44,467 bases of DNA from Lachnospiraceae bacterium (GCA_029338875.1 JAQYBF010000019.1:1-44467); one strand, 5' to 3'. Shown: positions 25,899 through 34,874, counted from the first letter of the stretch. Program-made: numbers and translations. The notes: generated by a model not told the origin, from the letters alone.

Positions 25899-26984
25899 AT
25901 GAGTGAAAAGTTAAGAGTCGGCATTCTTGGAGCAACCGGCATGGTCGGTCAGCGTTTTATCGCACTTCTGGAGAACCATCCCTGGTTTGAAGTGACAACC
26001 GTCGCAGCCAGCCCGCGTTCCGCCGGAAAGACCTACGAAGAAGCCGTAAACGGCAGATGGAAGATGGAAACTCCCATTCCGGAGAAGGTTAAGAATCTCA
26101 CTGTCATGAACGTCAATGAGGTTGAGAAGGTTTCGGAAAATGTAGACTTCGTTTTCTCCGCTGTCGATATGTCCAAGGACGAGATCCGTGCCATTGAGGA
26201 AGCCTATGCCAAGACCGAGACACCGGTAGTTTCCAATAACTCCGCACACCGCTGGACACCGGATGTGCCCATGGTCGTTCCGGAAATCAATCCCGATCAT
26301 ATCGATGTCATCCCATTCCAGAGAAAGCGTCTTGGCACCAAAAGAGGCTTCATCGCTGTAAAGCCCAACTGTTCGATTCAGTCCTACACACCGGCCCTGT
26401 CCGCCTGGATGGAATTCGAACCCTATCAGGCTATCGTTTCCACCTATCAGGCCATTTCCGGAGCCGGAAAGACCTTCAAGGACTGGCCGGAAATGGTTGG
26501 AAATGTCATTCCCTACATCGCAGGCGAGGAGGAAAAGTCCGAGAAGGAGCCTCTCCGGATCTGGGGTAAGGTTGAGGACGGCGTGATCAAGCCGGCTGAC
26601 AATATCCAGATCACCTCCCAGTGTATCCGTGTTCCCGTTCTCTACGGTCATACCGCAACCTGCTTTGTCAATTTCAGAAAGCAGCCGACCAAGGAAGAGC
26701 TGATCCAGAAGCTTCGTGACTATAAGGGCCTTCCCCAGGAATTAAAGCTCCCGAGCGCACCCGAGCACTTCATCCAGTATATGGAAGAGGACAATCGTCC
26801 TCAGGTGGCACTGGATGTGAACTTCGAGCACGGCATGGGCGTTTCTATCGGCCGTCTCCGTCCGGATTCGATCTTCGACTGGAAGTTCGTCGGTCTGTCT
26901 CACAATACCATCCGCGGAGCAGCAGGCGGCGGTGTCCTCTGCGCAGAGCTTCTGACTGCCAAGGGTTATATCGAGAAGAAGTAA
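25899..26984 (+). CDS. asd: Aspartate-semialdehyde dehydrogenase
   Basis: Reduces aspartyl phosphate to aspartate semialdehyde, the branch point to lysine, threonine and methionine. The NADP-binding GILGATGMVGQRF is at residues 8-20, and the catalytic Cys is in VKPNCSIQSY near residue 154. This is the archaeal/fungal-type form, shown by the longer sequence (361 aa) and YQAISGAGKTF. It is transcribed alone, with a leader and a downstream terminator region. Confidence 0.95.
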   Translation: MSEKLRVGILGATGMVGQRFIALLENHPWFEVTTVAASPRSAGKTYEEAVNGRWKMETPIPEKVKNLTVMNVNEVEKVSENVDFVFSAVDMSKDEIRAIEEAYAKTETPVVSNNSAHRWTPDVPMVVPEINPDHIDVIPFQRKRLGTKRGFIAVKPNCSIQSYTPALSAWMEFEPYQAIVSTYQAISGAGKTFKDWPEMVGNVIPYIAGEEEKSEKEPLRIWGKVEDGVIKPADNIQITSQCIRVPVLYGHTATCFVNFRKQPTKEELIQKLRDYKGLPQELKLPSAPEHFIQYMEEDNRPQVALDVNFEHGMGVSIGRLRPDSIFDWKFVGLSHNTIRGAAGGGVLCAELLTAKGYIEKK

Positions 26985-27292
26985 ATTCAGACCAGTCTGA
27001 TCCGAGTTTTTGGGAAAGGCAGAGCCTTTGAATTAGAAAGTCTTGAGAAATGCAAATTCTGTATCTGACAGTGACAGGATGAGAGAAATATAGACCGTTT
27101 TAACTGAAGATCATAATGAGTGCTGTGGAAAGTCGGAAGAAAAGACGATTCACAGCATTCTTTTTCTGCCCTGACTGTTTACAGGGGCATGAATTGTCCC
27201 GGAACCTGTTTATTGGAGCATCATGCGTCCGGAATTCAGACATAGCAGCATCGGCAGATCTTATTGTAATGAAAGTGTGAAGGAGAGTAAGG
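26985..27292. other. asd-topB intergenic region
   Basis: This 308-base stretch holds a small hairpin AAAGGC/GCCTTT at 27015-27029 and the terminator at 27121-27165. Beyond those I see no gene, repeat or binding site; the topB ribosome binding site AAGGAG is at the end. Confidence 0.6.
27121..27165 (+). terminator. Intrinsic terminator in the asd-topB spacer
   Basis: TGCTGTG (27121-27127) pairs with CACAGCA (27151-27157), followed by TTCTTTTTCT. The loop has a secondary GTC/GAC pairing. Confidence 0.55.
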
Positions 27293-29575
27293 ATGGGCAA
27301 GAGTCTTTTTATCGCGGAGAAGCCGAGCGTGGCAAGGGAATTTGCCAGGGTCTTCTCGGAAAAGATGTCTGACCATGATGGCTATATGGAGTCCGATCAC
27401 ATCGTTGTGACCTGGTGCGTCGGCCATCTTGTGACCATGAGCTATCCTGAAGCCTATGATGAGAAGTATAAGAAATGGCGGCTGGATACTCTTCCCTTCC
27501 TGCCGGATCACTTTCTCTACGAGGTCATTCCCGCATCGAAAAAGCAGTTCAATATCGTAGCTTCTCTTCTGAACAGGGAGGATGTCAGCCGCATCTATGT
27601 CTGCACCGATAGCGGACGGGAAGGAGAGTACATCTACCGCCTGGTCCGTCAGGAAGCCCATGTCCATGACAAGGATGAGCGCCGGGTCTGGATCGATTCC
27701 CAGACCGAGGAGGAGATTAAGAGGGGCATCCGCGAGGCCAAGGATATCAGCGCCTATGACCATCTGGCCGATGCCGCCTACCTTCGGGCCAAGGAAGACT
27801 ACCTCATGGGTATCAATTTCTCCAGACTTCTGACCCTCCGCTACGGCAATGCCATGGCCTCCTTCTTTCATGAGCGCTATGCTGTGATCTCGGTCGGCCG
27901 TGTCATGACCTGCGTCCTGGGCATGGTGGTCAGGAGGGAGCGGGAGATTCGGGACTTCGTGAAGACCCCCTTCTACCGGGTAGTGGCGGAGACCCCTCTT
28001 TTCACAGCTGAATGGAAGGCTGTCGAGGGCTCCCATTATTTCCAGTCCCCCCTTCTTTATAAGGAAAATGGCTTTAAGAAAGAGCCGGATGCAGTCGGGC
28101 TGATTACCTATCTCAGAGATTCGGAAGAGAAGCAGCAGGACCTTATATTTGACGAAAATAAAAATACCGACCTGTCTCTCGAGGGTAAGGTGACGGAACT
28201 CAGCCGGAAGAAGGAGAAGAAAAATCCGCCCCTTCTTTACAATCTGGCTGAGCTTCAGAGCGACTGCTCCAAGCTCTTTAAGATCAGTCCGGATGAAACC
28301 CTGAATATCATTCAGGAACTCTATGAAAAGAAGCTTGTGACATACCCACGTACGGATGCCCGGGTTCTGTCCTCAGCTGTGGCCAAGGTCATTGACCAGA
28401 ACATCCGCGGCCTTTCGAATTTGCCCATGTACGCCCAGGCAGCCGATTATATCCTGAAAAACGGTAGTTACAAGGGAATTGCAAAGACCAAATATACGGA
28501 CGACAAGAAGATTACCGACCACTATGCGGTTATCCCGACCGGCCAGGGCCTTTCGGCATTGAAATCATTAAAGCCTCTGTCGGCCCATGTCTATGAGATT
28601 ATTGTCCGCCGCTTCTTAGCGATTTTCCTCTCGCCGGCGGAATATCTGAAGATTAATCTGACCGTCGATGTGGCCGGTGAGAAGTTTTTTGCTTCCGGTA
28701 AATATCTGGAGAAAAACGGCTATCTCGGCATCATGAATTATTCTTTTACAAAGAGGGATATGACAAAGCCCGGACAGAAATCTGCCGGGGCAGAGGGCGG
28801 CAGGAATTCAAAGGATGCGGACAGAGAGAATGCGGATGCAAAGGATGAGGCTGAAGACAAGGATTCGACCGAGGCAGCAAGAGCCTTCTTTGATACCCTG
28901 CAAAAGGGCGCCGGCGTCCGCTTTACCTCTTTCGGTGTCCGGGAGGGCGAGACCTCACCGCCCAAGCGCTATAATTCCGGTTCCATGATCCTGGCCATGG
29001 AAAATGCGGGCCAGCTCATCGAGGATGAGGAACTTCGGGAGCAGATCAAGAGCCAGGGCATCGGTACCTCGGCCACCCGGGCGGAGATCCTCTCCAAGCT
29101 GGTCAAGAACCGCTACCTCAACCTCAATAAGAAGACCCAGATCATCACGCCGACTCTTTCCGGAGAGATTATCTATGATATCGTGAACGGCTCCATCCGG
29201 TCGCTTCTGGATCCCAAGCTTACGGCAAGCTGGGAGAAGGGCCTGAACCTGGTGGCAGAGGGAGAGATCACGCCGGATGAATATATGGAGAAGCTGGAAG
29301 GCTTCATTAAGAGACGGACAGAATTTGTCATGAAGAACGGATCCACAGCCGGTCTCCAGCAGATTTTCCGCCGCGATTCACAGTTCTATGAGAAGGAACT
29401 GAGAAGCCGGATCGCCCGGGGTGACAGGCAGAAGGCCTACCGGAGTAAGAAAACAGATGGGAAGGCCCCTTCCAAAGCTTCTGCAGCGTCGAAAACAGCT
29501 ACGAAGACTGCGTCTAAGTCTTCCGGAGCATCCGGAAAGTCAGGTCATGGAAAGGCCGAAAAGACTACATCATAG
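27293..29575 (+). CDS. topB: DNA topoisomerase III
   Basis: Type IA topoisomerase that passes single DNA strands and decatenates replication intermediates. The TOPRIM start is KSLFIAEKPSVAREFA with the DSGREGEYI acidic cluster; the active-site tyrosine is Y351 in LVTYPRTDAR. At 760 aa it is slightly longer than average. The C-terminal 70 residues are a Lys/Ala/Ser/Thr-rich basic tail, and an acidic insert of about 40 residues (EGGRNSKDADREN region) lies near residue 500. No zinc fingers are seen, as expected for TopB rather than TopA. It may be a chromosomal or formerly mobile-element copy; no other mobile genes are near. Confidence 0.93.
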   Translation: MGKSLFIAEKPSVAREFARVFSEKMSDHDGYMESDHIVVTWCVGHLVTMSYPEAYDEKYKKWRLDTLPFLPDHFLYEVIPASKKQFNIVASLLNREDVSRIYVCTDSGREGEYIYRLVRQEAHVHDKDERRVWIDSQTEEEIKRGIREAKDISAYDHLADAAYLRAKEDYLMGINFSRLLTLRYGNAMASFFHERYAVISVGRVMTCVLGMVVRREREIRDFVKTPFYRVVAETPLFTAEWKAVEGSHYFQSPLLYKENGFKKEPDAVGLITYLRDSEEKQQDLIFDENKNTDLSLEGKVTELSRKKEKKNPPLLYNLAELQSDCSKLFKISPDETLNIIQELYEKKLVTYPRTDARVLSSAVAKVIDQNIRGLSNLPMYAQAADYILKNGSYKGIAKTKYTDDKKITDHYAVIPTGQGLSALKSLKPLSAHVYEIIVRRFLAIFLSPAEYLKINLTVDVAGEKFFASGKYLEKNGYLGIMNYSFTKRDMTKPGQKSAGAEGGRNSKDADRENADAKDEAEDKDSTEAARAFFDTLQKGAGVRFTSFGVREGETSPPKRYNSGSMILAMENAGQLIEDEELREQIKSQGIGTSATRAEILSKLVKNRYLNLNKKTQIITPTLSGEIIYDIVNGSIRSLLDPKLTASWEKGLNLVAEGEITPDEYMEKLEGFIKRRTEFVMKNGSTAGLQQIFRRDSQFYEKELRSRIARGDRQKAYRSKKTDGKAPSKASAASKTATKTASKSSGASGKSGHGKAEKTTS

Positions 29576-29658
29576 ACAATCTATATATGAAAAATATAAG
29601 CCACGCCAGTTGAAAAAGGTTATATTATAAAGAGTTCATTCAGGAGGAATATAAAATC

Positions 29659-30333
29659 ATGGAAGAAACAAAAATCAAAAACATGTATGATCTGAGCCAG
29701 ACCATCGCTGCAGAGCTCTTTTCCGGAAAGACCTATCCCTGGGAGGTCCTGCCCGAGATCGGCGATTTCTTAAAGAAGCTGGGTGAAAGTCTGGATCCTT
29801 CGATTTATGAGAAGCGCGGCGAGAATGTCTGGATCGCAAAGTCCGCTAAGATCTATGATGCAGCCAATATCTGCGGCTCCTGCATTATCGGCGAGAATAC
29901 CGAGGTCCGTCCCGGCGCCTTTATCCGCGGCAATGCCATTGTCGGCAATGACTGTGTGGTCGGAAATTCGACTGAGCTTAAGAATGTTGTCCTTTTCAAC
30001 CACGTTCAGGTGCCCCATTACAACTATGTCGGAGACTCCGTGCTGGGCTATTTTTCTCACATGGGTGCCGGCTCCATCACATCCAATGTAAAGTCTGACA
30101 AGACCCTGGTTGTGGTCAAGGACCATCAGGAGAATGAAGAAATCGAGACCGGCCTGAAGAAATTCGGCGCCATGCTGGGCGACCATGTCGAAGTCGGCTG
30201 CAATTCCGTCCTGAATCCCGGAACTGTCATCTGCCCCGACTGCAATGTCTATCCGACCTCCTCGGTCCGCGGTGTCATTCCGGCCCATCATATCTTCAAG
30301 GACAAGGACCATATCGTGGCAAAGCATGCCTGA
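29659..30333 (+). CDS. Left-handed beta-helix (GlmU/LpxA-like) acyltransferase-fold protein
   Basis: From residue 58 on the sequence is a hexapeptide-repeat left-handed beta helix, with isoleucine/valine at each turn (IYDAANICGSCIIGENTEV, GNAIVGNDCVVGN). The pattern NSTELKNVV, HYNYVGDSVLG and GAGSITSN matches the acetyltransferase half of GlmU, but no uridylyltransferase domain is present. 224 aa; the first 55 residues are helical. It is expected to bind a nucleotide-sugar or acyl-CoA substrate, though none can be named. AGGAGG precedes the ATG. Standalone gene. Confidence 0.75.
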   Translation: MEETKIKNMYDLSQTIAAELFSGKTYPWEVLPEIGDFLKKLGESLDPSIYEKRGENVWIAKSAKIYDAANICGSCIIGENTEVRPGAFIRGNAIVGNDCVVGNSTELKNVVLFNHVQVPHYNYVGDSVLGYFSHMGAGSITSNVKSDKTLVVVKDHQENEEIETGLKKFGAMLGDHVEVGCNSVLNPGTVICPDCNVYPTSSVRGVIPAHHIFKDKDHIVAKHA

Positions 30334-30385
30334 CAATAGCTTTTAAGAAAATACAGATTCGGAGTCAATCCGGCGTGATTTCTGC

Positions 30386-30414
30386 TGGACAGGCTTCGGT
30401 TTTTGTATGATAAT
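30386..30414 (+). promoter_or_regulatory. Strong promoter of the NifU-like/GGGtGRT pair
   Basis: TGGACA (30386-30391), a 17-base spacer and GATAAT (30409-30414), each one base from consensus. The leader is about 100 bases and can form CTGCTG/CAGCAG pairing around 30449-30474. Confidence 0.65.
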
Positions 30415-30520
30415 AATTCCGTGTGTACGGGATTGAATCAGGGGCTTCTGCTGAGCTTTTTTCTGACACAGCAGGGTCAGGACTGTATTCGATTCCATGT
30501 TCGAAGAAAGGAGTTCATGA

Positions 30521-31213
30521 ATGAAATACACAGCAGAAGTTGAAAACATGTGCCCCGTAACAAAGGGTGCAAAGCATGAGCCTGCTCCAATTCCTGAAGA
30601 AGGAAAATGGGTACATGCCAAGAAGATTGAGGATATTTCCGGTTTTACACATGGTGTAGGCTGGTGCGCTCCGCAGCAGGGTGCCTGTAAGCTTTCCCTG
30701 AACGTAAAGAATGGTGTCATCGAGGAAGCTCTGATCGAGACCATCGGATGTTCCGGAATGACTCATTCCGCAGCAATGGCAGCAGAGATCCTTCAGGGAA
30801 AGACCATTCTCGAGGCTCTGAACACCGACCTTGTCTGTGATGCAATTAACACTGCTATGCGTGAGCTTTTCCTGCAGATCGTTTACGGACGTACTCAGTC
30901 CGCTTTCTCTGATGACGGTCTGTCTGTAGGCGCAGGTCTTGAGGATCTTGGTAAGGGACTTCGTTCTCAGGTTGGTACCATGTACGGCACCAAGGCAAAG
31001 GGCGTTCGTTATCTGGAGATGACCGAAGGCTATGTAACAGAGATGGCTCTGGATGCCAACAACGAAGTCATCGGTTACAAGTATGTATCTCTTGGTAAGA
31101 TGACCGACTTCATCAAGAAGGGTGATGATCCTAACACTGCCTGGGAGAAGGCAAAGGGTCAGTACGGCCGTATTGATGATGCTGTTAAGTTCATCGATCC
31201 TCGTAAAGAGTAA
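30521..31213 (+). CDS. NifU-like iron-sulfur scaffold family protein
   Basis: 230 aa with an IscU/NifU N-terminal-type region: IETIGCSGMTHSAAMAAEILQGKTI (around residue 70) resembles the conserved cysteine segment of Fe-S scaffolds. Further cysteines are at NMCPVT, VGWCAPQQGACK and DLVCDA. It is longer and more diverged than IscU. Codon use is strongly biased to GGT, CGT, GTA and GCT, unlike most neighbours, which suggests very high expression. It is followed after 20 bases by the GGGtGRT gene, its usual partner in Clostridia. A cluster-carrier or metal-binding role is inferred; biochemical function is unknown. Confidence 0.75.
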   Translation: MKYTAEVENMCPVTKGAKHEPAPIPEEGKWVHAKKIEDISGFTHGVGWCAPQQGACKLSLNVKNGVIEEALIETIGCSGMTHSAAMAAEILQGKTILEALNTDLVCDAINTAMRELFLQIVYGRTQSAFSDDGLSVGAGLEDLGKGLRSQVGTMYGTKAKGVRYLEMTEGYVTEMALDANNEVIGYKYVSLGKMTDFIKKGDDPNTAWEKAKGQYGRIDDAVKFIDPRKE

Positions 31214-31233
31214 TTAAGGAAAGGAGATACATA

Positions 31234-32244
31234 ATGGCTTTATTTGAAAACTATGAGGCGCGTATCGCTCAGATCACTGCCGCTCTGAATAAATACGGTA
31301 TCAAGGATATCGAAGAAGCAGAGAAGATCACAAAGGATGCTGGCCTTGATGTATATCACATGGTTGAAGGCATTCAGGGTATCTGCTTTGAGAATGCCAA
31401 GTGGGCTTACACCGTAGGCGCAGCAATCGCTATCAAGAAGGGCTGTCGTCGTGCAGCTGATGCTGCAGCAGCAATCGGTGAAGGTCTTCAGTCCTTCTGT
31501 ATTCCGGGTTCTGTAGCAGACCATCGTAAGGTTGGTCTTGGCCATGGTAACCTTGGTAAGATGCTTCTGGAAGAAGAGACCGAGTGTTTCTGTTTCCTGG
31601 CAGGTCATGAGTCCTTCGCAGCAGCAGAAGGTGCGATCGGTATTGCTAATAATGCAAACAAGGTTCGTAAGAACCCTCTTCGTGTTATCCTGAATGGTCT
31701 TGGTAAGGACGCAGCTCAGATCATCTCCCGTATCAACGGATTCACCTATGTCGAGACTCAGTATGATTACAAGGCTGCTAAGCTGAATATCGTTTCTGAG
31801 ACTCCGTTCTCTAACGGTCCTCGTGCTAAGGTTAAGTGCTATGGCGCTGACGATGTACAGGAAGGTGTTGCTATCATGTGGCATGAGAATGTTGGCGTAT
31901 CCATCACCGGTAACTCTACCAACCCGACACGTTTCCAGCATCCGGTAGCAGGTACTTACAAGAAGGAGAGAATCGAAGCTGGTAAGCCTTACTTCTCCGT
32001 AGCATCCGGCGGTGGTACCGGACGTACTCTTCATCCGGATAACATGGCAGCAGGTCCTGCTTCCTATGGTATGACTGATACCATGGGACGTATGCATTCC
32101 GATGCACAGTTCGCAGGTTCTTCCTCCGTTCCGGCTCACGTAGAGATGATGGGTCTGATCGGTATGGGCAACAACCCCATGGTTGGTGCAACCGTAGCTG
32201 TAGCCGTTTCTGTTGAGGAAGCAGCTAAGGCAGGTAAGTTCTGA
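31234..32244 (+). CDS. GGGtGRT family protein, unknown function
   Basis: 336 aa protein named for its GGGTGRT motif, here at residues 259-265 in SVASGGGTGRTLHPDN. Cysteines lie in GICFENAK, CRRAADA, SFCIPG and ECFCF. There is no signal peptide or membrane helix. AAAGGAG is eight bases before the ATG. Codon use is the same highly biased type as the upstream gene. It ends before a strong terminator, so the two genes form one unit. The glycine-rich motif could be a nucleotide- or cofactor-binding loop, but this is a guess. Confidence 0.85.
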   Translation: MALFENYEARIAQITAALNKYGIKDIEEAEKITKDAGLDVYHMVEGIQGICFENAKWAYTVGAAIAIKKGCRRAADAAAAIGEGLQSFCIPGSVADHRKVGLGHGNLGKMLLEEETECFCFLAGHESFAAAEGAIGIANNANKVRKNPLRVILNGLGKDAAQIISRINGFTYVETQYDYKAAKLNIVSETPFSNGPRAKVKCYGADDVQEGVAIMWHENVGVSITGNSTNPTRFQHPVAGTYKKERIEAGKPYFSVASGGGTGRTLHPDNMAAGPASYGMTDTMGRMHSDAQFAGSSSVPAHVEMMGLIGMGNNPMVGATVAVAVSVEEAAKAGKF

Positions 32245-32282
32245 TTTAATCAAGACTGGAAAATTCAGAAGTAATTAATAGA

Positions 32283-32320
32283 GGGCATGTGAAAATATTG
32301 TTTTCACATGCCCTTATTTT
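32283..32320 (+). terminator. Strong terminator after the GGGtGRT gene
   Basis: A perfect 13-bp stem, GGGCATGTGAAAA (32283-32295) with TTTTCACATGCCC (32301-32313), a five-base loop and TTATTTT. Confidence 0.92.
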
Positions 32321-32382
32321 CTGCTTTTCTAGTTTGCCATAGTCAAAGCGAGCATACGGACATGGGCCCGGCTGTCTTCCAG

Positions 32383-32603
32383 ATATCGTGATAGAAGTCA
32401 ATTTTTCATTTTACGATAGTGGTAAGGCTTGTCTAGAGGGCGATTATCGTAAGAGAAGTCACTTTTAAAAAATCCGATAGTGAAACACGACTTTCACTAT
32501 CGGATTTTCCAACTCGCTTTGTATTACGATAAATGGAGCTGAAATCAGCCGAATTTCAGGTCATCACTATCGTTTTTTTTCAATTTGCCTTCTATTACGA
32601 TAA
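32383..32603. repeat. Four-copy inverted repeat element
   Basis: Units of about 40-45 bases with ends TTATCGTAA and CGATAGTG. Copies A (32383-32427) and B (32444-32488) point one way; C (32495-32532) and D (32565-32603) point the other. B and C meet in a perfect 17-bp stem (32469-32485 with 32492-32508) around a six-base loop. A further CTGAAAT/ATTTCAG hairpin lies between C and D. There is no coding capacity. It fills most of the 520-base gap between genes. Confidence 0.8.
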
Positions 32604-32764
32604 ATGAAAGCGGAAAGGCCTGATTTTCTGCTTGATCCCTAATTTGGACTTTGCACCGGTCCTGGCTTTATAGGGTATCCCTAACAAATTTTAGCAATAT
32701 CAGTAAGCACTAACCCTTGGCTCTAGTAAGGTAATCGTTGCAACAAGAAGTGAATGAGCCGGTC
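32604..32764. other. Remaining gap before the flavoredoxin-rubredoxin gene
   Basis: I see no gene or clear terminator here. ATCCCTAA occurs near 32636 and again near 32687, and the stretch is AT-rich compared with its neighbours. Confidence 0.4.
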
Positions 32765-33367
32765 TTAGAGCGGTCTAAAGTCGCTTGCCGGATGCTTGCA
32801 TACCGGGCAGATGAAGTCAGGCGGCAGAACTTCGCCCTCATAGATGTATCCGCAGATGGTACAGATCCAGCCCTTTTTCGCAGGAGCCGGCTGTGGCTTC
32901 GGTTTGATATGGGCAAAGTAGTAGGAATAGCTGACCGAAGGATCCGAACCGAGGATAGCTCCGTCGACGAGATCCGCAATGAAAAGCGTATGGCTTCCGA
33001 CGTCGATGCTTTGGATCACTTTGCAGGACAGATAGGCGTTGGTTTGGTCTGTGAGATAGGCAATGCCGTTTTCCGACCGGGCGAAAGAAACGGGTGCCAT
33101 CTTGTCCACGTCTCTTCCCGACTGGAAACCAAAATTTTGAAAGGTAGCAAAGCTGGCCTTCTCTGTCAGAATGGAGACATTGAAAGCCTTGGTTTTCAGT
33201 ATCATGTCATGGGTGTAATTAGCCTTGTTTACGGAGATTGCAATCCGGTCGGGATTACTTGCAACCTGCGTTACGGTGTTAATTACACATCCATTGTCCT
33301 TGTCCCCGTCACGCGCAGTCAGGATGAAGAGACCATAAGTAAGATTGTGGAGCACTTTATTATCCAT
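32765..33367 (-). CDS. Flavin reductase-rubredoxin fusion (high-molecular-weight rubredoxin)
   Basis: Residues 1-150 are a FMN-binding flavin reductase (flavoredoxin) domain (LFILTARDGDKDNGCVINT). Residues 163-200 are rubredoxin with two CxxC pairs, CTICGYIYEG and CPVCKHPASDF, that bind one iron. Such proteins pass electrons from NAD(P)H systems to flavodiiron oxygen or nitric oxide reductases in anaerobes. The ribosome binding site AAAGGAGGTG is ideal. It diverges from the Cys-rich small gene; TATAAT on its strand (33411-33416) is the probable -10. No flavodiiron gene is in the window. Confidence 0.9.
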   Translation of the reverse strand: MDNKVLHNLTYGLFILTARDGDKDNGCVINTVTQVASNPDRIAISVNKANYTHDMILKTKAFNVSILTEKASFATFQNFGFQSGRDVDKMAPVSFARSENGIAYLTDQTNAYLSCKVIQSIDVGSHTLFIADLVDGAILGSDPSVSYSYYFAHIKPKPQPAPAKKGWICTICGYIYEGEVLPPDFICPVCKHPASDFRPL

Positions 33368-33435
33368 AGACAGACACCTCCTTTGGATGCTGGATCAAAA
33401 TGATATATCCATTATAACCGAAAGAAGGGAGATTG

Positions 33436-33444
33436 TGCTATGAT
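33436..33444 (+). promoter_or_regulatory. Probable promoter of the Cys-rich/asparaginase unit
   Basis: TGC followed by TATGAT (33439-33444) is an extended -10 element; the -35 is poor. It is divergent from a TATAAT on the opposite strand at 33411-33416. Confidence 0.4.
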
Positions 33445-33511
33445 GTTTGTAGTTTCCTTAAATGTGAAACTCATGTAAACAAATGAACGGATAAAAGAAT
33501 GGAGAGGAAAG

Positions 33512-33724
33512 ATGCGCTCAATTCTAATCAAAGACACAACACGTGAAGAAAGAATACAAATTGTAAACCAGGCACTAAACGTCTGCGGTCAGGAATGCGG
33601 GTTCTGTAACGGCTGTGACAATATGGGCGGCGGCCTGGTGGATGCCTATTATCAGCCCTACATCGATGGAAAGAAGGAGATCCGGGAACTCAACGCAGAA
33701 TACCGGCCAGGTCTGGTCAGATGA
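33512..33724 (+). CDS. Small cysteine-cluster protein
   Basis: 70 aa with the cluster CGQECGFCNGCDNMGGG (residues 25-41), giving spacing C-x3-C-x2-C-x2-C. The cysteines could bind an iron-sulfur cluster or zinc. The remainder is charged, ending in ELNAEYRPGLVR. AGAGAGG-type ribosome binding site; ATGA overlap with the asparaginase gene argues for co-translation. I recall similar small proteins in other Clostridia, without known function. It may be a metal-binding partner of the enzyme or a stand-alone redox protein. Confidence 0.7.
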   Translation: MRSILIKDTTREERIQIVNQALNVCGQECGFCNGCDNMGGGLVDAYYQPYIDGKKEIRELNAEYRPGLVR

Positions 33725-34722
33725 AAAAGATCCTGATCATTGCAACCGGCGGCACCATCGCCTGCGTACAGAGCGAGGTCGGCCTTCGCCCGGAACTGGA
33801 CGGGGAAGAGCTTTTGAAATATATACCGGACTTGAAGAACCACTATAGGCTTGACTGTCTCCAGCTTTGTAATATTGATTCCACCAACATGACGCCGGAA
33901 GTCTGGGGAAAGATCGTCTGTGCAGTAAAAGAGCATTATTTGGCTTACGATGGTTTTGTGATCTGTCATGGTACCGATACGCTGGCTTACACATCCGCAG
34001 CACTTTCTTATATGATTCGGAATTCAAATAAACCGATCGTCCTTACCGGTGCCCAGAAACCGATCAATCTCGACAGCACGGATGCCAGGACCAATCTGTC
34101 CGATTCCATTATTTATGCCGCGGATGACGGATCGACCGGAGTCTCTGTGGTCTTTGGCGGCAAAGTCATTGCCGGAACCAGAGCCAAGAAAACCAGAGCA
34201 CACAGTTTCAATGCCTTTTCCAGTGTGAATTTCCCGGCACTGGCAGTGATCCGGGACGGAAGGATCATACGCTATATTCCCTGTAAGAAATTTCAGGAGC
34301 CGGTTCAATTCACAGAGAAGGTTTGTGACAGTGTCGTTGTCCTGAAACTGATTCCCGGAATCAAGCCGGACATCCTGGAATACCTCTTCCTGCATTACGA
34401 CTGCCTGGTCATCGAGAGCTTTGGCGTGGGCGGTATCCCGAAGAATCTGGTCGATGCCTTCTATCAGGAGATGGAAAAATGGATCTCCAAAGGGAAGATC
34501 GTCATTATGGCTACTCAGGTCGTCAATGAGGGCAGCGATATGGAAGTCTATGAAGTTGGCCAGAAGATCAAGAATGACTTCAATTTACTGGAAGCATATG
34601 ATATGACTTTGGAGGCGACCATTACAAAGATGATGTATTTGATGGAAGTCTGCAAAGGCAATTATATCGAGATCTACGACGGATTCTATAAAGAGATCAA
34701 CTACGATACGGTCTATAACTAA
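33721..34722 (+). CDS. ansA: L-asparaginase, cytoplasmic type
   Basis: Hydrolyses asparagine to aspartate and ammonia. The first catalytic threonine lies in ATGGTIAC (residues 8-15) and the second in CHGTDTLAYTS near residue 85; the Lys in LTGAQKPI follows. No signal peptide is visible, so it is cytoplasmic. 333 aa is the usual type I length. ATG overlaps the upstream stop. Pairing with a Cys-cluster protein is unusual for this enzyme. Confidence 0.92.
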   Translation: MKKILIIATGGTIACVQSEVGLRPELDGEELLKYIPDLKNHYRLDCLQLCNIDSTNMTPEVWGKIVCAVKEHYLAYDGFVICHGTDTLAYTSAALSYMIRNSNKPIVLTGAQKPINLDSTDARTNLSDSIIYAADDGSTGVSVVFGGKVIAGTRAKKTRAHSFNAFSSVNFPALAVIRDGRIIRYIPCKKFQEPVQFTEKVCDSVVVLKLIPGIKPDILEYLFLHYDCLVIESFGVGGIPKNLVDAFYQEMEKWISKGKIVIMATQVVNEGSDMEVYEVGQKIKNDFNLLEAYDMTLEATITKMMYLMEVCKGNYIEIYDGFYKEINYDTVYN

Positions 34723-34874
34723 AGAGAATCAGACCTCTTTTTCAAAAGAATAACTGCAAGATTTGACTACTATTCTTCATGATTTGGAGAGCATTGGAAA
34801 CCGAATGAAGCTACAATGGTTTCGTAAAGAGAAGAAGAGAGTAGAAAAATCAAAAAGAAAAGAGGTTGATCATT

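Noticed and set aside
31240-32253. Open frame antisense to the GGGtGRT gene (337 codons)
   Set aside because: Arises from the strong codon bias of the real gene; no start signals on that strand.
32383-32603. CRISPR array
   Set aside because: Copies are inverted relative to each other, spacing is irregular and no cas genes are near.
32738-33403. Open frame opposite the flavoredoxin-rubredoxin gene
   Set aside because: The minus-strand gene has clear FMN and rubredoxin motifs and an ideal ribosome binding site.
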